DNA of 64,000 bases. Source: Chytridium lagenaria. Taxonomy: Eukaryota > Chytridiomycota > Chytridiomycetes > Chytridiales > Chytridiaceae. Positions 34,039 to 45,987 of the stretch are shown piece by piece. Position numbers and translations under genes: made by a program. The notes beneath the pieces were generated by a model, which was not told the DNA's origin, searched no databases, and was given only the letters and a program-made list of their open reading frames with translations. The DNA lies in NCBI GenBank assembly GCA_025449115.1, contig JAHLKC010000034.1, positions 1 to 64,000 on the forward strand. The letters run 5' to 3'. Position 1 is the stretch's first letter; each line of letters opens with the position of its first letter.

Positions 34039-36143
34039 TCAACTCCTCTTCCTCCTCCTCCATCTCCTCTTCCTCCTCTTCTTCTTCATCATCCTCATCG
34101 ATAACTTTCGCCTTGGCTTTGACTTTGACTTCGGCTTCCCTTCTTTCACGCCAACACTCCCCTTCTTTACCTTCACCCCCCTTTCGCCCCTCCCTTCAAA
34201 AACCGCCAAAGCCTTCCTCAATGTAATCGGCACAGCCCCGCCATCCATCTCCTCCTCACTCATCCACCTAGCCTGCACCTCCTCCTTCTTCCTTTTCTCC
34301 CCAAAAAGTCTCGGCACCTCCCCCCCCAAAACAACATGCTCAATATACAACGTCCGCTTAATATGCGAGAAAACATGAGTTATTTGCCCTAATCCTTTCG
34401 AGACTGAACATGCAACGTTGTGGTGGGCTGAGAAATGTTTTCTTTGGTGTTTTGGCTTGGAGAGGTCATGTGAATGCCGAGGGTTGATGTTAGAAAAGAG
34501 TCCATAGCTTTCCGGCGGGATGATGTGGAGAGCGCATCGGTGGTTTCGTCGTCGTCCCCCTCGTCTGTGGACGCACGTTCGCGAACAATAAGATTCGGAA
34601 AATCCCACAAATTCGCCAAAAGACCTTACAAAGAATCATATTAATTACATTAAAAAAAAAAAAAAACACAGAGATGTCGCAAACCTTTTGTCTTTGTAAT
34701 CATGACAAGAAATTTTGGGAGTTTAGACGCGTACTCAATGATCGAGACAGCGCAGTCTGTCGGTGTTGCGAGTCAGGAATTGAAGCCTAACAAAAAAACA
34801 AACTTCCGTACCTTCAAGCTTTTGAGCTTTTCGCTTCACTTTTAAAGGATAACGGGTGACCGCAAAATCTTCCATGTCGGCGGGAATACGACAAGCAGTA
34901 CATCCAGCTGCAAGAGGCACACAAAAAAAATAAATATTAGAGTGTACGAGACATGAATACACAGTAATAATGGATAAGCAAACCCAGAAAAAAGTTTAAA
35001 CAACCTTCTTCTTACATTGAAGAACCACAAACTCCTGGGCTTTTTTCGGAAACAACACACTCTCCGTAGCAACCTTTTTCGCCGCTTTAAGCTAAAACAA
35101 ATGAACAAACCAGAAAACTACACTAATTAGGTACCTCTGCAAGCGCTCTGCAATGCTCAGATACGGGACACGCTCGACAAGAGGGTTGTTTCGGGTACAC
35201 ACCGTCGCCCCAATATCCATCAACGCCTGATTAAAATCCCCAGGTCGAGTTTTATCAAGTATATGCGCAGAGTACTTCCTACAGACAAAGCACTCAGCAT
35301 GACATTTTAAAGACACATCAACACCCACCAAAACGCCTCCATCCCAGACTTTGACTTTGAATCCGCTCCAAACCCCAAAACCCTCGCCACAACTCTAATC
35401 ACATTCCCATCCACAACCGGTGCGGCAACGTCATACGCAATCGACGCAACAGCGCCTAAAAAAAAATCAACATATGACACAACTCACAAAAAAAAAACCA
35501 GCAGTGTAAGGGCCAATCCCGGGAATGCGCTTCTCTAACTCCTTTGTATCTTTCGGCAAAATCCCATTATATTCTTTCACAATGACTTTGGCAGCTTCCA
35601 GCATCCGTTTGGCTCGAGAATAATAGCCAAGGCCACTCCATACTTGATTAACGTCCTTAAATTCATCAGCAGTGATTATAAAAAAAAAACGGTACCTCCA
35701 ACTCTGCCTTTGCAAGATCAAAAACGGTAGGCCATTTCAACATCCATTTTTTGTAGTATTCAATGACCGTGGCAACTTGGGTTTGTTGAAGCATGATTTC
35801 AGACACCCAGACTAATGGTATGCTCAGTGAACGAATTCGGATCGACCAAAAAAGTGCCATACCTTCATAAGCCCGCTGTCCTTCTTCTTCCACCTCATAT
35901 TGACTTTCAGTCTCCGTACAAGCTTTCCATGTCCGTCCGAAACCATCGACGCAGACCTCCAAGGAAGAGCTCGCTGGTTGTTATCATACCAAGATAATAT
36001 CGACGCTCTAGAGCTTCAACCTCCACGTCGCCAAGGTCATGATATTCTTCAGCGTGGAGGTATAGCCGTCGTCTCCTGATGCAGCTAAACCCTTTTTGGA
36101 AGCCTCCATACATCGTTTGACGACATTCAACGAATCCGTCATG
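34039..36143 (-). CDS. MUTYH: Adenine DNA glycosylase MutY/MUTYH
   Basis: Base-excision repair enzyme that removes adenine mispaired with 8-oxoguanine. Exons in order give [32 protein letters not shown] and [17 protein letters not shown]. Then come [20 protein letters not shown] and the helix-hairpin-helix [14 protein letters not shown]. An exon spanning about 35340-35460 carries the conserved [12 protein letters not shown] block and the catalytic region. [17 protein letters not shown] follows. The four [4Fe-4S] cysteines (C-x6-C-x2-C-x5-[13 protein letters not shown]) appear only if the GGG run at 35193-35195 is GGGG, so a sequencing error is likely. The C-terminal NUDIX-like 8-oxoG recognition domain has [11 protein letters not shown] and [15 protein letters not shown]. 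The tail to 34039 is basic and low-complexity and may be overextended. Start: ATG near 36143 ([18 protein letters not shown]); the frame slips near 36010. Confidence 0.93.
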
Positions 36144-36362
36144 GTGGACATTGAAAGGATTTCGTGACAATCTGGTCAACAAATGTTAACGAGAGTCTGT
36201 TCAGACAAAGTCGGTGAATCGGTCAAAGTCGACTGAAGGCGAGGGATGGGTTGACGAGCACCTAGAATCTGAAATGATAACTTTGAGATAGAAATCGAGA
36301 AAGGTTACGATCCTTTTAAGATGAAAGAAATCCTAAAATCCTTAAAATAACGCAAACGCCTT

Positions 36363-37597
36363 TTATTTAATCCCAATCGCATACTCTGCCATAATCGCCA
36401 GATGATCCGACGGAAACTCATTATTAGGCAATCCTACCCCCACACTCTCACACCCCGGCACACTCAACACTCTCCTCAACGACCCCTCCTCTCCATCAAA
36501 CGACGTCAAAATATAATCCAACGTCCCCTGAAACTCACTATAATTCGTAAAGCGCGGCTCTCCGCTCCATAACGCCGCCGATAACGCTTTCCCATGATCT
36601 GGGTCTAATGTCTGGTATGTTTTATAGGCGCTGTGAAGAACAGGGTGGCTGTGGAGAAGGGATGTGAGGGTATCGACGGTATGCCGTTCTGGTTCTGTGT
36701 GCTGTTCTGGTTCTGAGGAGGGCTCGACTGGGAGCTCGTAGTCGGAGGGTTCCAGGAGGGCTCTTTGGGAGGATGTGAGGGGTTCTCGTGATGTGAGAAG
36801 TTGGTATGTAGGTTCTGTAGGTAAAACATTGTAATCTAACGCTATCATTAAATCCCGCGCTTTCAAGTTGATGCTTTTACCTCCACAGCAAAACCAATTC
36901 CAAGATCCTTGAAGTTGTGTTTGAAATGATCGTGTTTCTTCCAACAGTGCTGTGATTTGACGGAGTCGTGTGAAGCAGGTTGTAGGACGCCAGTAGAGGT
37001 GATGATTAGTGACAATGAATCCTGGGATTTTGGTATCTATAGCGTCTAACGCGACGAGTTGTGCGATATTCCCCGTGACGGGCATGATATTCGTTGGATG
37101 TATCAGTGGGTGATGATCGAATTGAATCTCTCTCACTTCTCGTTTCCGAAATCTTCACGTTTCGTCAAAAATATGAAAGGAGATAGGGTTCCAACTTATC
37201 GATTTTCCACATAACCACAAGTCCATGCCCGACTTTTTTTAAAGGATTCTTCAAAGTCAACACAAAATCGTATCCCAACTCTTTCATCCGTGATGCAATC
37301 TGATCCCCCCAAATATCTCCATCGACTTCCTGAAGGGCCGCAATATCAGGTTGAAGGTCATAAAGGTGTTGGATGATGATCGGGATTCGATGTTTAGCGG
37401 ATAAAGGGGATGTTTTGCCTTTTGCGAGAATGTATGGGAAGAGCTCTCGTTTGATCAGACATTCTAGACAAGTGTTAGAGAGTGTATGGCGGGAAATACA
37501 AGTTACGAGCTAGGATATTCCATGTCATGATGGTGAATGTGAAGGTGGGATCGGCTGGACGGGCGGAGGGGAGCGGGATCCAGCGACGGCCGTGCAT
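36363..37597 (-). CDS. Ngl2/CCR4-type endonuclease-exonuclease-phosphatase (EEP) nuclease
   Basis: A Mg-dependent 3'-5' RNA exonuclease of the CCR4/Ngl/Angel group. In yeast, Ngl2 trims 5.8S rRNA precursors. The start at 37597 gives MHGRRWIPLPSARPADP, then TIMTWNILA. A 43-bp intron (GTAACT...TCTAG) joins this to QCLIKRELFPYILAKGKT. PDIAALQEVDGDIW holds the catalytic Glu. YDFVLTLKNPLKKVGHGLVV follows, and a second intron near 37140-37190. Then come IAQLVALDAIDTKIPGFIVT, NHHLYWRP, LMIALDYNVLPTEPTYQLL, FTNYSEFQGTLDYIL and LPNNEFPSDHLAIMAEY, which carries the SDH catalytic signature. The stop is at 36363. An acidic Glu/Pro linker (SSEPEQHTEPERHT) sits in the usual variable loop. The frame is essentially intact, unusual for this window. 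Confidence 0.92.
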
Positions 37598-37640
37598 GGC
37601 TTTGCAGATTTATTGGTAAATTTGATCCCTTCATCACCAT

Positions 37641-37871
37641 TTGAATTGCGGAAGACAGAGCGGCCACTCACCAACGACTTTTCTTGACGCCGGTGCTAAT
37701 GTTAACTACAGACTGGGTCTTTCCTGTGCAGCCGCCAACGCAAAGCGTGAACACATGCATCATCTTCTTCCACGAGGCGCAAACGTCAAGTCCATTACCA
37801 CTATCTCATATGAGGTGCAAGTATGCTGCGGAATTGGTAGTTCAAGAAAGGCAGGCGCGACCCTCGGGTAA
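37641..37871 (+). pseudogene. Ankyrin-repeat fragment
   Basis: An isolated open frame encodes LDAGANVNYRLG, SCAAANAKREHMHHLLPRGA and NVKS. This spacing (AGANVN...AA...H..LL..GANV) is that of one and a half ankyrin repeats. No start context, no further repeats and no exon partners are found on either side. It is most likely a relic of a decayed or translocated ankyrin gene. Confidence 0.45.
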
Positions 37872-37999
37872 TTGAAATACTAGGTTAGTCTCAGGTATAC
37901 ATGCGAAGAAGTTTGTTCGTGAACAATATATGATCAAGAATCCCACAAATGCTAAAAATGAGCATAAAATTATGTTTTTTATTACAGTAGATTATAAGG

Positions 38000-38887
38000 T
38001 CACTCCTTCTTTCCTGCGTCGATTGAATGCTCATCTCTTTGCTTCCGGAAACGGATGAACGCTTGCGCCGTCGCACCCGCCGAATACACCACCGGCAGAT
38101 TCGCCGGTGAAGGCGCATAAGGTCTGACTGCAGGTTGTGCATGTGCCCCATAATACGGCTGTTGATAACTCGGATAATAGGGTGCAGGTTGTTGCGGATA
38201 AGGTGATTGTTGTTGGGGTAATACTGGATAGGTTGTTGATGAAAGGGTTGTTGGTAATACGGGGATGGAGGGAGATGTTGTGGGATAGGTTGTGGGGGTT
38301 GATGTTGAAGTGGTTGTGTAGAGGGTGGAGTGTATGAATTGGCTGGTGGTGCGTAAACACCTAACCGACCTGCTGTCGCGGGGTGGTGGAACATAAGTGA
38401 CCGGGTGGTGTGAAAGCAGGTGGAGCAGGATAAGCCGTCATCGGAGTCGTATAACTCACAGGCGCAGGATAAGCCGTCATCGAGGGATTGGCAATAGGTC
38501 TCCTCAACTCTTCAGCAGCAGCCGCCTCATATTCTTCCTCCTGTAACCGTCGTGCAATCTCACTATCAGCCTGTTCCTGTCTCAACATCTCCAATTCTTC
38601 GTCAACCCTGGATTCAACGGATACCGGGGGATCTTCAAAGGGTTGGAGGCCATGGATGTTGTTGTGGGTGCAGCGGAAGCGGTGGTGTAAAGGGGGTCAA
38701 AGATGTCGAGGACGGGGTCTGTGGGCTTTTTGACGGGTTTGACGTACCCGCGGGGACGGAGGAGACGGTCGAGGTCGTCTGATGCGATGGAGGCCATGGA
38801 GGTGTTGTTGAAGGGGTCATCAGAGTTGAGTTTTGGGGGAGTGAAAGCGGTGGTGGTGGTGGTGTTGCTAGGTGTGAGTGTGGACAT
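38000..38887 (-). CDS. Pro/Gln/Tyr-rich protein with UIM-like helix
   Basis: Start at 38887: MSTLTPSNTTTTTAFTPP, then DDPFNNTSMASIASDDLDRL, LRPRGYVKPVKKPTDPVLDI and FDPLYTTASAAP. After a frame slip near 38630 an acidic helix follows (VDEELEMLRQEQADSEIARR, LQEEEYEAAAAEELRRP), similar to ubiquitin-interacting or LQEEE-type helices. Two tandem copies of SMTAYPAP/PMTAYPAPPAF come next. The rest is low-complexity Pro/Gln/Tyr (QPYYGAHAQPAVRPYAPSP), ending ATAQAFIRFRKQRDEHS...GKKE at 38000. The DPF motif near the N-terminus and the acidic helix suggest an endocytic or ubiquitin adaptor. This is inference, and the family is not recognised. Confidence 0.5.
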
Positions 38888-39549
38888 GTTTAGTGTGAAT
38901 GTTTTCTGATGAGAGAGAGAGTAGCTACAGAGGTTATGAAGGGAGACGGTGTTTAAAAGCAGAACAGCAGAGCAGTAGAGGTTTAAGCCATATGGAATCT
39001 GGGGATCTTGCCCTCCCCTTTTTATACTGCAGGTTCCCTTTGAAGGAAATCTGGAGCACAAGGATGCAGTCAAAAAAAAATTATCACGTCACACAATGTA
39101 CAACTTGACAACTTTGCATGCCCCAGTCTTTCTATCTCCCATCAAAAAAAAAATTAAAAAAGCCAAGTGGATCCGATAGTAGTAAAGCACCATGTCTATC
39201 ACGCTAAACAAAGGTGGATCACGATTCAGTATTATCCCAGTCATTATCATTCCATTCTCAAGCATGTAAATAAATGTATAAAAAAAACACGACACGCTCA
39301 CATATCTCCATACCCACATAAGAAACAAGAATCATTGTCCACACCCTTTAAACCCCGCGGAAAAAAAAGTAGAAAGAAAATAGAAAATAAGCAGCCAGTA
39401 GGTAGTAGTTAAAAGAAAGGACCATATTCACGTTAAAGTAAAATGAACAACCGTTCCATATATAAAAAAAATAGTGTAGATACGCACAAAAAACAAAACA
39501 AAAAAAAAGGCCAAAAAACACCCTCGACAAGAAAAAACCTTCCCAACCC
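38888..39549. other. Intergenic region
   Basis: Promoter side of the Pro/Gln protein and 3' side of the GT2 gene. A-rich runs at 39070-39080, 39145-39160 and 39360-39370. No gene is supported; the frames here are A/T-driven. Confidence 0.4.
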
Positions 39550-41806
39550 TCACTTCTTAATCACATCAAAATCACTAGGCGGGAACAAAATCCCATACAT
39601 CACCGCAATCCCCTCCATCACCACAGCCACAAACTGTATCAAAAACGTCACAGGCACCCTCACAAGCACAAGCAAGGGGTGCACCCCCTTATCCACATCC
39701 TGCACAAAAATCCATACATGTACAGATACACAAACGTCACAAAACTGAAATCCTTGCAAAGTCCAAACCATCTCGGTGTTTGCTCCTTGATAATAAACCC
39801 GAGAATAATCGACGCAATCGTACAGTAGAGCGAGATAATGCCGAGGGACCAGAAAAAGGCCCAGAGTTTGGGGAGAAACTCTGGGAGACGGCGGATACCA
39901 ACGTACCACCGACGACGTTGCTTTAGGAAACCAATGAAATCCATGGGGGACTGTTCACGGACGAGACCGGGGACGCTGCCGCAGCGGAAACCACGGTCCC
40001 AGGCCTTCATGGCGAATTGGTAGTCTTCGGTTAGCGAGCCAAGGTCCCAAGTAACAGCATTCTCGACAAGCCCATTGGTAAGAAGGAAGGAGCCGTGTGC
40101 ACCAAATACCGGGCGATGGAAGTAAGTGTACCTTTAATGATAGGTGCGGATTAGACTTTCAGATGAAAGGAAACTCTTACAAAAAAAAAGAAGATAGCTA
40201 TACTCACTGAAGATGGAACCTCGACAAATCATCCCCAACTCTAATAGCATCAGCAACAGTAAAGATCCAATTCGTCCAATACTTGTACTGATTATACAAA
40301 ATAACCCCCTGTCCAAAGTGATAATCCGTCTGATACCACACAAATTCTAAAATCTGTCTCACACTCTCATCATCAATGACACTCTCCTCATCCAAATGCA
40401 GAATCCAGTCATACTCGGTGAATCTCATGGTCTGGCGGTACCACTCCAACGCACGAGCCTTGTACTTTGAGTTTCCAGACACGAAGTTCTTGGGACACGT
40501 GTAGCAGTTGATGTTTTCGAAAAAGTAGGCTCGTCCGTGAGGACGTGGATGCGGATGCAGGGGTGGAGACGCTCAAGGTGCTTGTGGGCATCCCAGGCAC
40601 GGTAGACCGCCTCACGGTTATCACCCTTGTAACCGTGAGAATGTAGAGGTTGTCGATACGGCGCTTCTTAACACCCTCTTTTTCAAAGTTGAGAAACTTA
40701 TTGGTGCGGTACGGCATGACCAGGCCAAAGAAACACACGAGCGTGTAAGGAAGAGGAAGGAGCCATCCTATTTAGTCAACAGAAATGGAAAGAGCATAGA
40801 GGTTAGCCGCGTCATTAAGAATGTCAAGTTGTTGAGGGAAAGGGGTACTAGGCAGCTTCAAGCATGTCCACTCGAAAACAGCGCTGTGTCTGCTCAAGCG
40901 GAGTCAAAGGGTTTGGAGGAGGCGGGTGACACAAGGAGACAGTAAACAAATCCGGATCAACGAACGACCAGGGTATAGCAGTGGGGCTTCGTTCAAAGCG
41001 CGTCCCTTCATCCGTCACCTCAAGCTGCTATCAGACGTCCTCCCTCCAGTTGTCCATTGCAAACAGCCAACACTAAGAGCAAAATCGGAGAAAGGATAAA
41101 AGAGCTCTTACCAATCTTCCAATAACACGCAATATTCCAAAGCTGAGTATCCGTATACCCCTGCAGCTGTCCCAAATAAAATGTCATAAGATACGTCCCT
41201 CCCAACAAAAAGATCAGATTAAAGATCCACATTTCAGACAACATGGCCATCACCGCCTTGGTGTTTCCCAAATTCGTCCGGACCTGCGGCTTGGATGGGT
41301 CATCGACCAGAGCATAGGAGATGCTGGGGACGTTAGGGTTGGATTCTTCTACGGTGGATTCTGTGGTGACGGTTGCAGGTGCGGCTTTGGTAGTGGGAAG
41401 GGAGGGGAGAGGTCCTCTTGAGGTTGAAGGAGGTGGAACGGATGTCATGGTTGGCGGGGATGTGGGGAGTTGACCTGGGGAGGAGGGGCTTGACGTTGTG
41501 GTTGAAAGTCGAAAGGGTTGAATCCACCGCCTGGGGGAGGGGTCCCATCATCATTTGTTGGTGGTTGGATGGGATGAAGGCCATGTTGGAGGGAGGTGGA
41601 ATGTTGGGTTGTATTCAAAGCCAACGTTGGAGGCTTCAGATGACGAGTCGACCCAGCCTTGTTGCATGTGTTGAAGGGGCGGAAGGTGGGAGAATTGTTG
41701 GAAGCGAGGGTCAGTGTAAGCTCCTGCGTTGGGGTGGGAGGCAAAAGATGGACCAGTGGCGGATGGGGGGAGGGAGTTCGTTGGGACATTGAAGGGGGTG
41801 GAATCA
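39550..41806 (-). CDS. Egghead-like family 2 glycosyltransferase, multipass
   Basis: Resembles the Egh/BRE-3 beta-mannosyltransferase group, GT2 enzymes that act on glycolipids in the Golgi/ER membrane. The Pro-rich cytosolic start is uncertain (41806, or MTSVPPPSTSRGPLP at 41448). It is followed by MWIFNLIFLLGGTYLMTFYL and SFILSPILLLVLAVCN. Then come PLPYTLVCFFGLVMPYRTN, RRIDNLYILTVTRGYKG and REAVYRAWDAHKHLERLHPC. The metal site is DWILHLDEESVIDDESVRQI. HRPVFGAHGSFLLTNGLVEN and WDLGSLTEDYQFAMKAWDRG follow, the latter with the catalytic TED. QRRRWYVGIRRLPEFLP is the (Q/R)xxRW motif. Membrane helices follow (FFWSLGIISLYCTIASIILG; FLIQFVAVVMEGIAVMYGIL), ending at 39550. Frame slips occur near 39690 and 40620. 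Other fungal GT2 families (Cps1-like) are less likely because of HLDEES. Confidence 0.82.
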
Positions 41807-43774
41807 TGACGGTAGCAGCAGAGCTACTATCCTCCTTTTCGTGGAGACGGTAGCTTGCCCATCGTTGACTACTCGGGTTGTGACGATGGATGTGCGATTG
41901 CGGAGGGTGAAAGGGGTTGGTTTTGTTGGGGGCTGTTGTTGTTGTTGAAAGAAAAAGCTGAATCCCTTGAAATTTCTTTTTTTTTTTTTTGTGTGGGTTG
42001 GGTTGGGTTTGCTTGGTTTTGTTTGAAGGGCGTCTGAAGAGTAGGTTAGAATTATAAGCTGAAGGACGGGCGACGACGATGAAGATGATGGACAACGGAT
42101 GACGGACAGCAAAGGGATAAGAAAAGAAAGGTAACAAGATGTAAAGTGGTGTTGAATATACACTCACTCTGACTTTTTACAATTGTATGATTTAAGCAAC
42201 CCGTGCAGCTAGGATCTATTAATGTTTTTACTTGATGACAGCCTGGTATAACTAATTTACAAAAGCAAGAATAAAAAGTAGAGGGAATGGGGGGTGGGTT
42301 TAATATCGTGAATCAATGCTAAAGAACCAGGAGGTAATTCTCTGTTGATGAGCATATGAGACAACCAGGGCAGGTGTAGAGAAAACAACACAACACGATT
42401 ACGAAACATAGAGTTAAAGACGACTGGACTGGCTGTTGTGAATGTTTTGCGTAAAAAGTAGCTTTGATGACGATACGACAACGGCCTCCCCCCCCTTGTT
42501 GTTGTTGTTGTTGTTTTTTGTTGTCTTTTGTTGTCTTTTGTTTACGCTTGAAGTGTTTTGCATGTGCTTTTGTTGTTGTTGCTGCTGGTTGGTTGGTTGG
42601 CCTTGCGAAAATGTCAGAGCAACATGTTCGGACAAGAGGGTTTGCCATGGTTACACTGATTTCAATTGTCCGAAACATATTGAAATAAAAAAAGTCACCC
42701 TTGATAAGAAATAAACCCATCCATCATTCACACGGAGAATAAAACAGATACGCGACCTCGTATGGATCAAACACATATAAAAACCAAGTGTTTTGACGTC
42801 CAACACAACAACACCCAAAAAAAAAAAAGAAAGAATCAAGCACACCGATGACACTGTACCGAATTTGTCGCCGCCGATACTGGCGCATTAGCTCCCATCA
42901 TTCTTCGCAAAGCCCCTTAAATGAATATCGGAGGGAAGATGGAAGGCAGGGAGGTGCGCTGAGACGATTATACCGAATTTAGCGATGGCGAAAGACGAGA
43001 TAAAATTGACGACGGGGATATCATTAACCCTGCAGCTGTACAACAACATTAAACATATGCTGCAAGTCATTATGTGTCGTGACGTTACTGCGGTACAAGT
43101 TCATACAGTCTATAGTCACATTGGAAGAATGAACCTATCTGTGACTTCTAGCATGGACACGGGCAGATGACATCGTGTCAGCAAAGCATTCCATTGATGG
43201 GGACGAGAAGGCGAGGCCTGTACAGAAGGTTGGACAAAGGAGAAGACTCAGAGTGTTATCAGTGTTGCGGCGTTGACAAGAAGACGTGCAACTTTTTTTT
43301 TTGAATGTCGCTCGGTGGGTGCAGGGGAATGATGAGGGGGTTGAATCTAGAATCTTGTACATATTGCGAGTGTGCGTACATATGATACCCAATTCGTAGT
43401 TCTTAGGTACTCGCGGATCAAAAAGTCTTCAGCTTTTTGAAGTGCTACATACTGAATATACTCAAACTTTAATCTAAAAGTGTCGAAGTCATCTTTTCTC
43501 GCAAGTTCTTGGATCATTATTGAGCTTGCAATTAGAACATTTCATTACGTTTGGATAAGTGCATCTAAACTACGTTTTATTCAACTTGCAGCACGCAAAC
43601 AAAGAAAAGAAAGAAATGTGTGCTATGTATAGAAAAGTTTATATTTAAAATGGTTGCAGAATATTTATGACGTATCGCATTCATCATAATAAAACGGCCT
43701 GAGGATAAACTATTGCAAAGACAATTGGAGACATGAGAGGGAACATGGGATTCTACAGGAAAAGTCACAATTAA
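41807..43774. other. Long intergenic region
   Basis: Upstream of the GT2 gene. It holds a T14 run near 41967-41980, (ttg)n at 42500-42530 with ttgttgtcttttgttgt copies, and an A12 run at 42819. The open frames are low-complexity shadows. The 5' leader and promoter of the GT2 gene probably lie at 41810-42180. No RNA gene recognised. Confidence 0.4.
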
Positions 43775-45044
43775 TTAATTGTAAACTGGAGAGACTGAGG
43801 GACGGGGAGGAGCAGGTGAGCCAGATGGGCGAGGCCTAGAATCCGTCACGGTAAGTGTGATGTTGTTGATGGGAGAGCCAGAAGGACGGGGAGGAGCCGG
43901 TGAGCTAGATGGGCGAGGCCTAGAATCCGTCACGGTAAGTGTGATGTTGTTGATGGGAGAGCCGGAGGACGGGGAGGGGCAGGCGAGCCAGAGGGTCCAG
44001 GAGCCGTACTCGCGGTGAGTGTGATGTTGTTGACGGGAGAGCCAGAAGGACGGGGAGGAGCAGGTGAGCCAGAGGGTCCAGGAGCCGTACTTGCGGTGAG
44101 TGTGATGTTATTGATTGGTGAGCCAGAAGGACGGGGAGGAGCAGGTGAGCCAGAGGGTCCAGGAGCCGTACTTGCGGTGAGTGTGATGTTATTGACTGGT
44201 GAGCCAGAAGGACGGGGAGGAGCCGGTGAGCCAGATGGGCGAGGCCTAGAATCCGTCACGGTAAGTGTGATGTTGTTGATTGGAGAGCCAGAAGGACGGG
44301 GAGGAGCCGGTGAGCCAGAGGGTCCAGGTGAGCCGTGCTCGCGGTAAGTGTGATGTTGTTAATAGGAGAGCCAGAAGGACGGGAGGAGCCGGTGAGCCAG
44401 ATGGGCGAGGCCTAGAATCCGTCACGGTAAGTGTGATGTTGTTAATGGAGAGCCAGAAGGACGGGGAGGAGCCGGTGAGCCAGATGGGCGAGGCCTAGAA
44501 TCCGTCACGGTAAGTGTGATGTTGTTGATTGGTGAGCCAGAAGGACGGGGAGGGGCAGGCGAGCCAGAGGGTCCAGGAGCTGTACTCGCGGTAAGTGTGA
44601 TGTTGTCGATTGGTGAGCCAGAAGGTCGGGGAGGGACAGGCGAAACGGTTGCAGTTGGAAAGACAGGAGTCACAACCACAGTGGATGCTTTAGGAGGACG
44701 CTGGTACCCTCGCTTCTCAAGCTGATAGGCGTCGATAGGAATAGCTTGGACCTTCAGAAGCAAGAGTTAGTTATAACGTATCATTTTAACACGACAACTT
44801 AATATATATTACATACCGTGCAGGTCATGGACGCGATGTAGCCAAAGCAAGCATGGCCTTCATCATAGTTAGCTTGGTGATGCTGATCATTTTCAAAAGA
44901 TGACAGTAAATTGAAGGTTAAATGAGGATTGAGTGAGTGTAAGAGAGTGTATGGAACTTCAGTGGGGATTCTTCCCCTCTTTATAGAAAAAACAACAACG
45001 TAAACTGAGAAACCCACCCAAAGTACCCTGTTTCCAAACTTCAA
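43775..45044 (-). CDS. Secreted or surface repeat protein with PSGSP / NNIT repeats
   Basis: After a short first exon (donor GTATGT at about 44818) the second exon starts VQAIPIDAYQLEKRGYQRPP. The Lys-Arg is a likely Kex2 processing site for a secreted precursor. A Thr/Val stretch follows, then about eleven 27-residue repeats of two alternating types, (S)PINNITLTASTAPGPSGSPA and NNITLTVTDSRPRPSGSPA. Each contains an N-I-T glycosylation sequon. The last unit ends PSVSPVYN at 43775. The first exon is ambiguous. One frame starts at 45044 (MKFGNRVLWVGFSVYVVVFS), a good signal-like start. Another frame gives MISITKLTMMKAMLALATS. Several units have one-base losses (near 43964, 44376 and 44450), so the frame is broken although the repeat pattern is clear. 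Confidence 0.55.
43800..44640 (-). repeat. 81-bp coding tandem repeat, two unit types
   Basis: About eleven units of about 81 bp. The constant core on the plus strand is gtgatgttgttgat(t/g)g(g/t)(a/t)gagccagaaggacggggagg. The variable half is either gagggtccaggagccgtact or gatgggcgaggcctagaatc. Type A units cluster at 43980-44210, and type B units flank them. Confidence 0.9.
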
Positions 45045-45987
45045 GACGAGGCAACTCGCGAGTCAAGCTCGATGCGAGTAAAGGGCTGCTCGCTCATCCA
45101 CACGCCGCGTAGAGAACATTAATTCTCTTGGCGTTGACGCCCTCGTCGTGCCCTTAAAGTCAAAGACGCGTTTCGGATTTTTCATTCAAAAAAAAATCAA
45201 AATGAAGTCCAAGCCTCAGGGTTGGGCCGTCTTCCAACTGCTATTACAAATTACAATATTATTAACACCGCCCTCCAAGAAATTAAAGGTTCCAGGAAAC
45301 TTGCCCTTCCCAGTCTTTCTGAAGCAAATGTGGCTAAAAAAACTTGGCATCCTGATGGGACCCGCTGGCTAATTACAAGCCAGAGATAATAAGGGCTCTG
45401 GTGCTCCGTTACCGTCTGGGTGGGCAGGAGAAGGGTGTGAGCCCTGATGCCAAGACATTCTTCTATATTAAAATGTAATTACTGCGGTCAAAGGGAAATC
45501 CCTGACGCCTTCGAGCTTTACTTCCAGCACTTTCAAAGATATCTGTCTGCAATGCTGCAGAGATACTTTCTAAAGGACTTCTGCAAAAAGTGTAATCTGT
45601 GGGATGGTCACGTTAATAGAGGATACGATGAAACGACTATAATGAATGCTAAAGTTGATAAGTGGAGGACCATGAGCAAGCACCGCGACGACGGCAAAGT
45701 ATAAAGTAATAAGACCATAATACATAAAGTTTTTTGTTGAGGCGCCATTGAATCGCCTACGGAAACGCGATCCAGATGATGGATAATAGTTTGATTGGGT
45801 TGAAAAAGGAAACCCTGGCTGATAAATAATACTCCCAACTTCCCCAATCCCCAAGTAGTTCTAACGTTTGAGTAATGGCTAGCTAGTCGGGAACCCAATC
45901 ATTTACATCCGATGACTCTCATATTTCCTGAAAAAAAGCCCTTTACCGTGCACCCATGCAACCCTCACCGCGAAGTCAGCTGCAACC
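45045..45987. other. Intergenic region with weak zinc-finger-like frame
   Basis: Between the secreted repeat gene (-) and the fungalysin (+). A frame at 45447-45704 (+) has KCNYCGQREIPDAFELYFQH and FCKKCNLWDGH, with two CxxC pairs. It has no family match I recognise and no supported exons. It may be a gene remnant. Confidence 0.3.

Noticed and set aside
42440..42720. Open frames in the (ttg)n region on both strands
   Set aside because: They encode only Leu/Cys/Phe or Gln/Asn runs from the microsatellite.
43800..44640. Regular direct repeats that might be a CRISPR array
   Set aside because: Units are contiguous with no unique spacers and encode a periodic protein in a eukaryotic setting.
45447..45704. 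CxxC-containing frame as a zinc-finger gene
   Set aside because: Only two CxxC pairs, no family recognised, no exons around it; kept as a remark in the intergenic entry.
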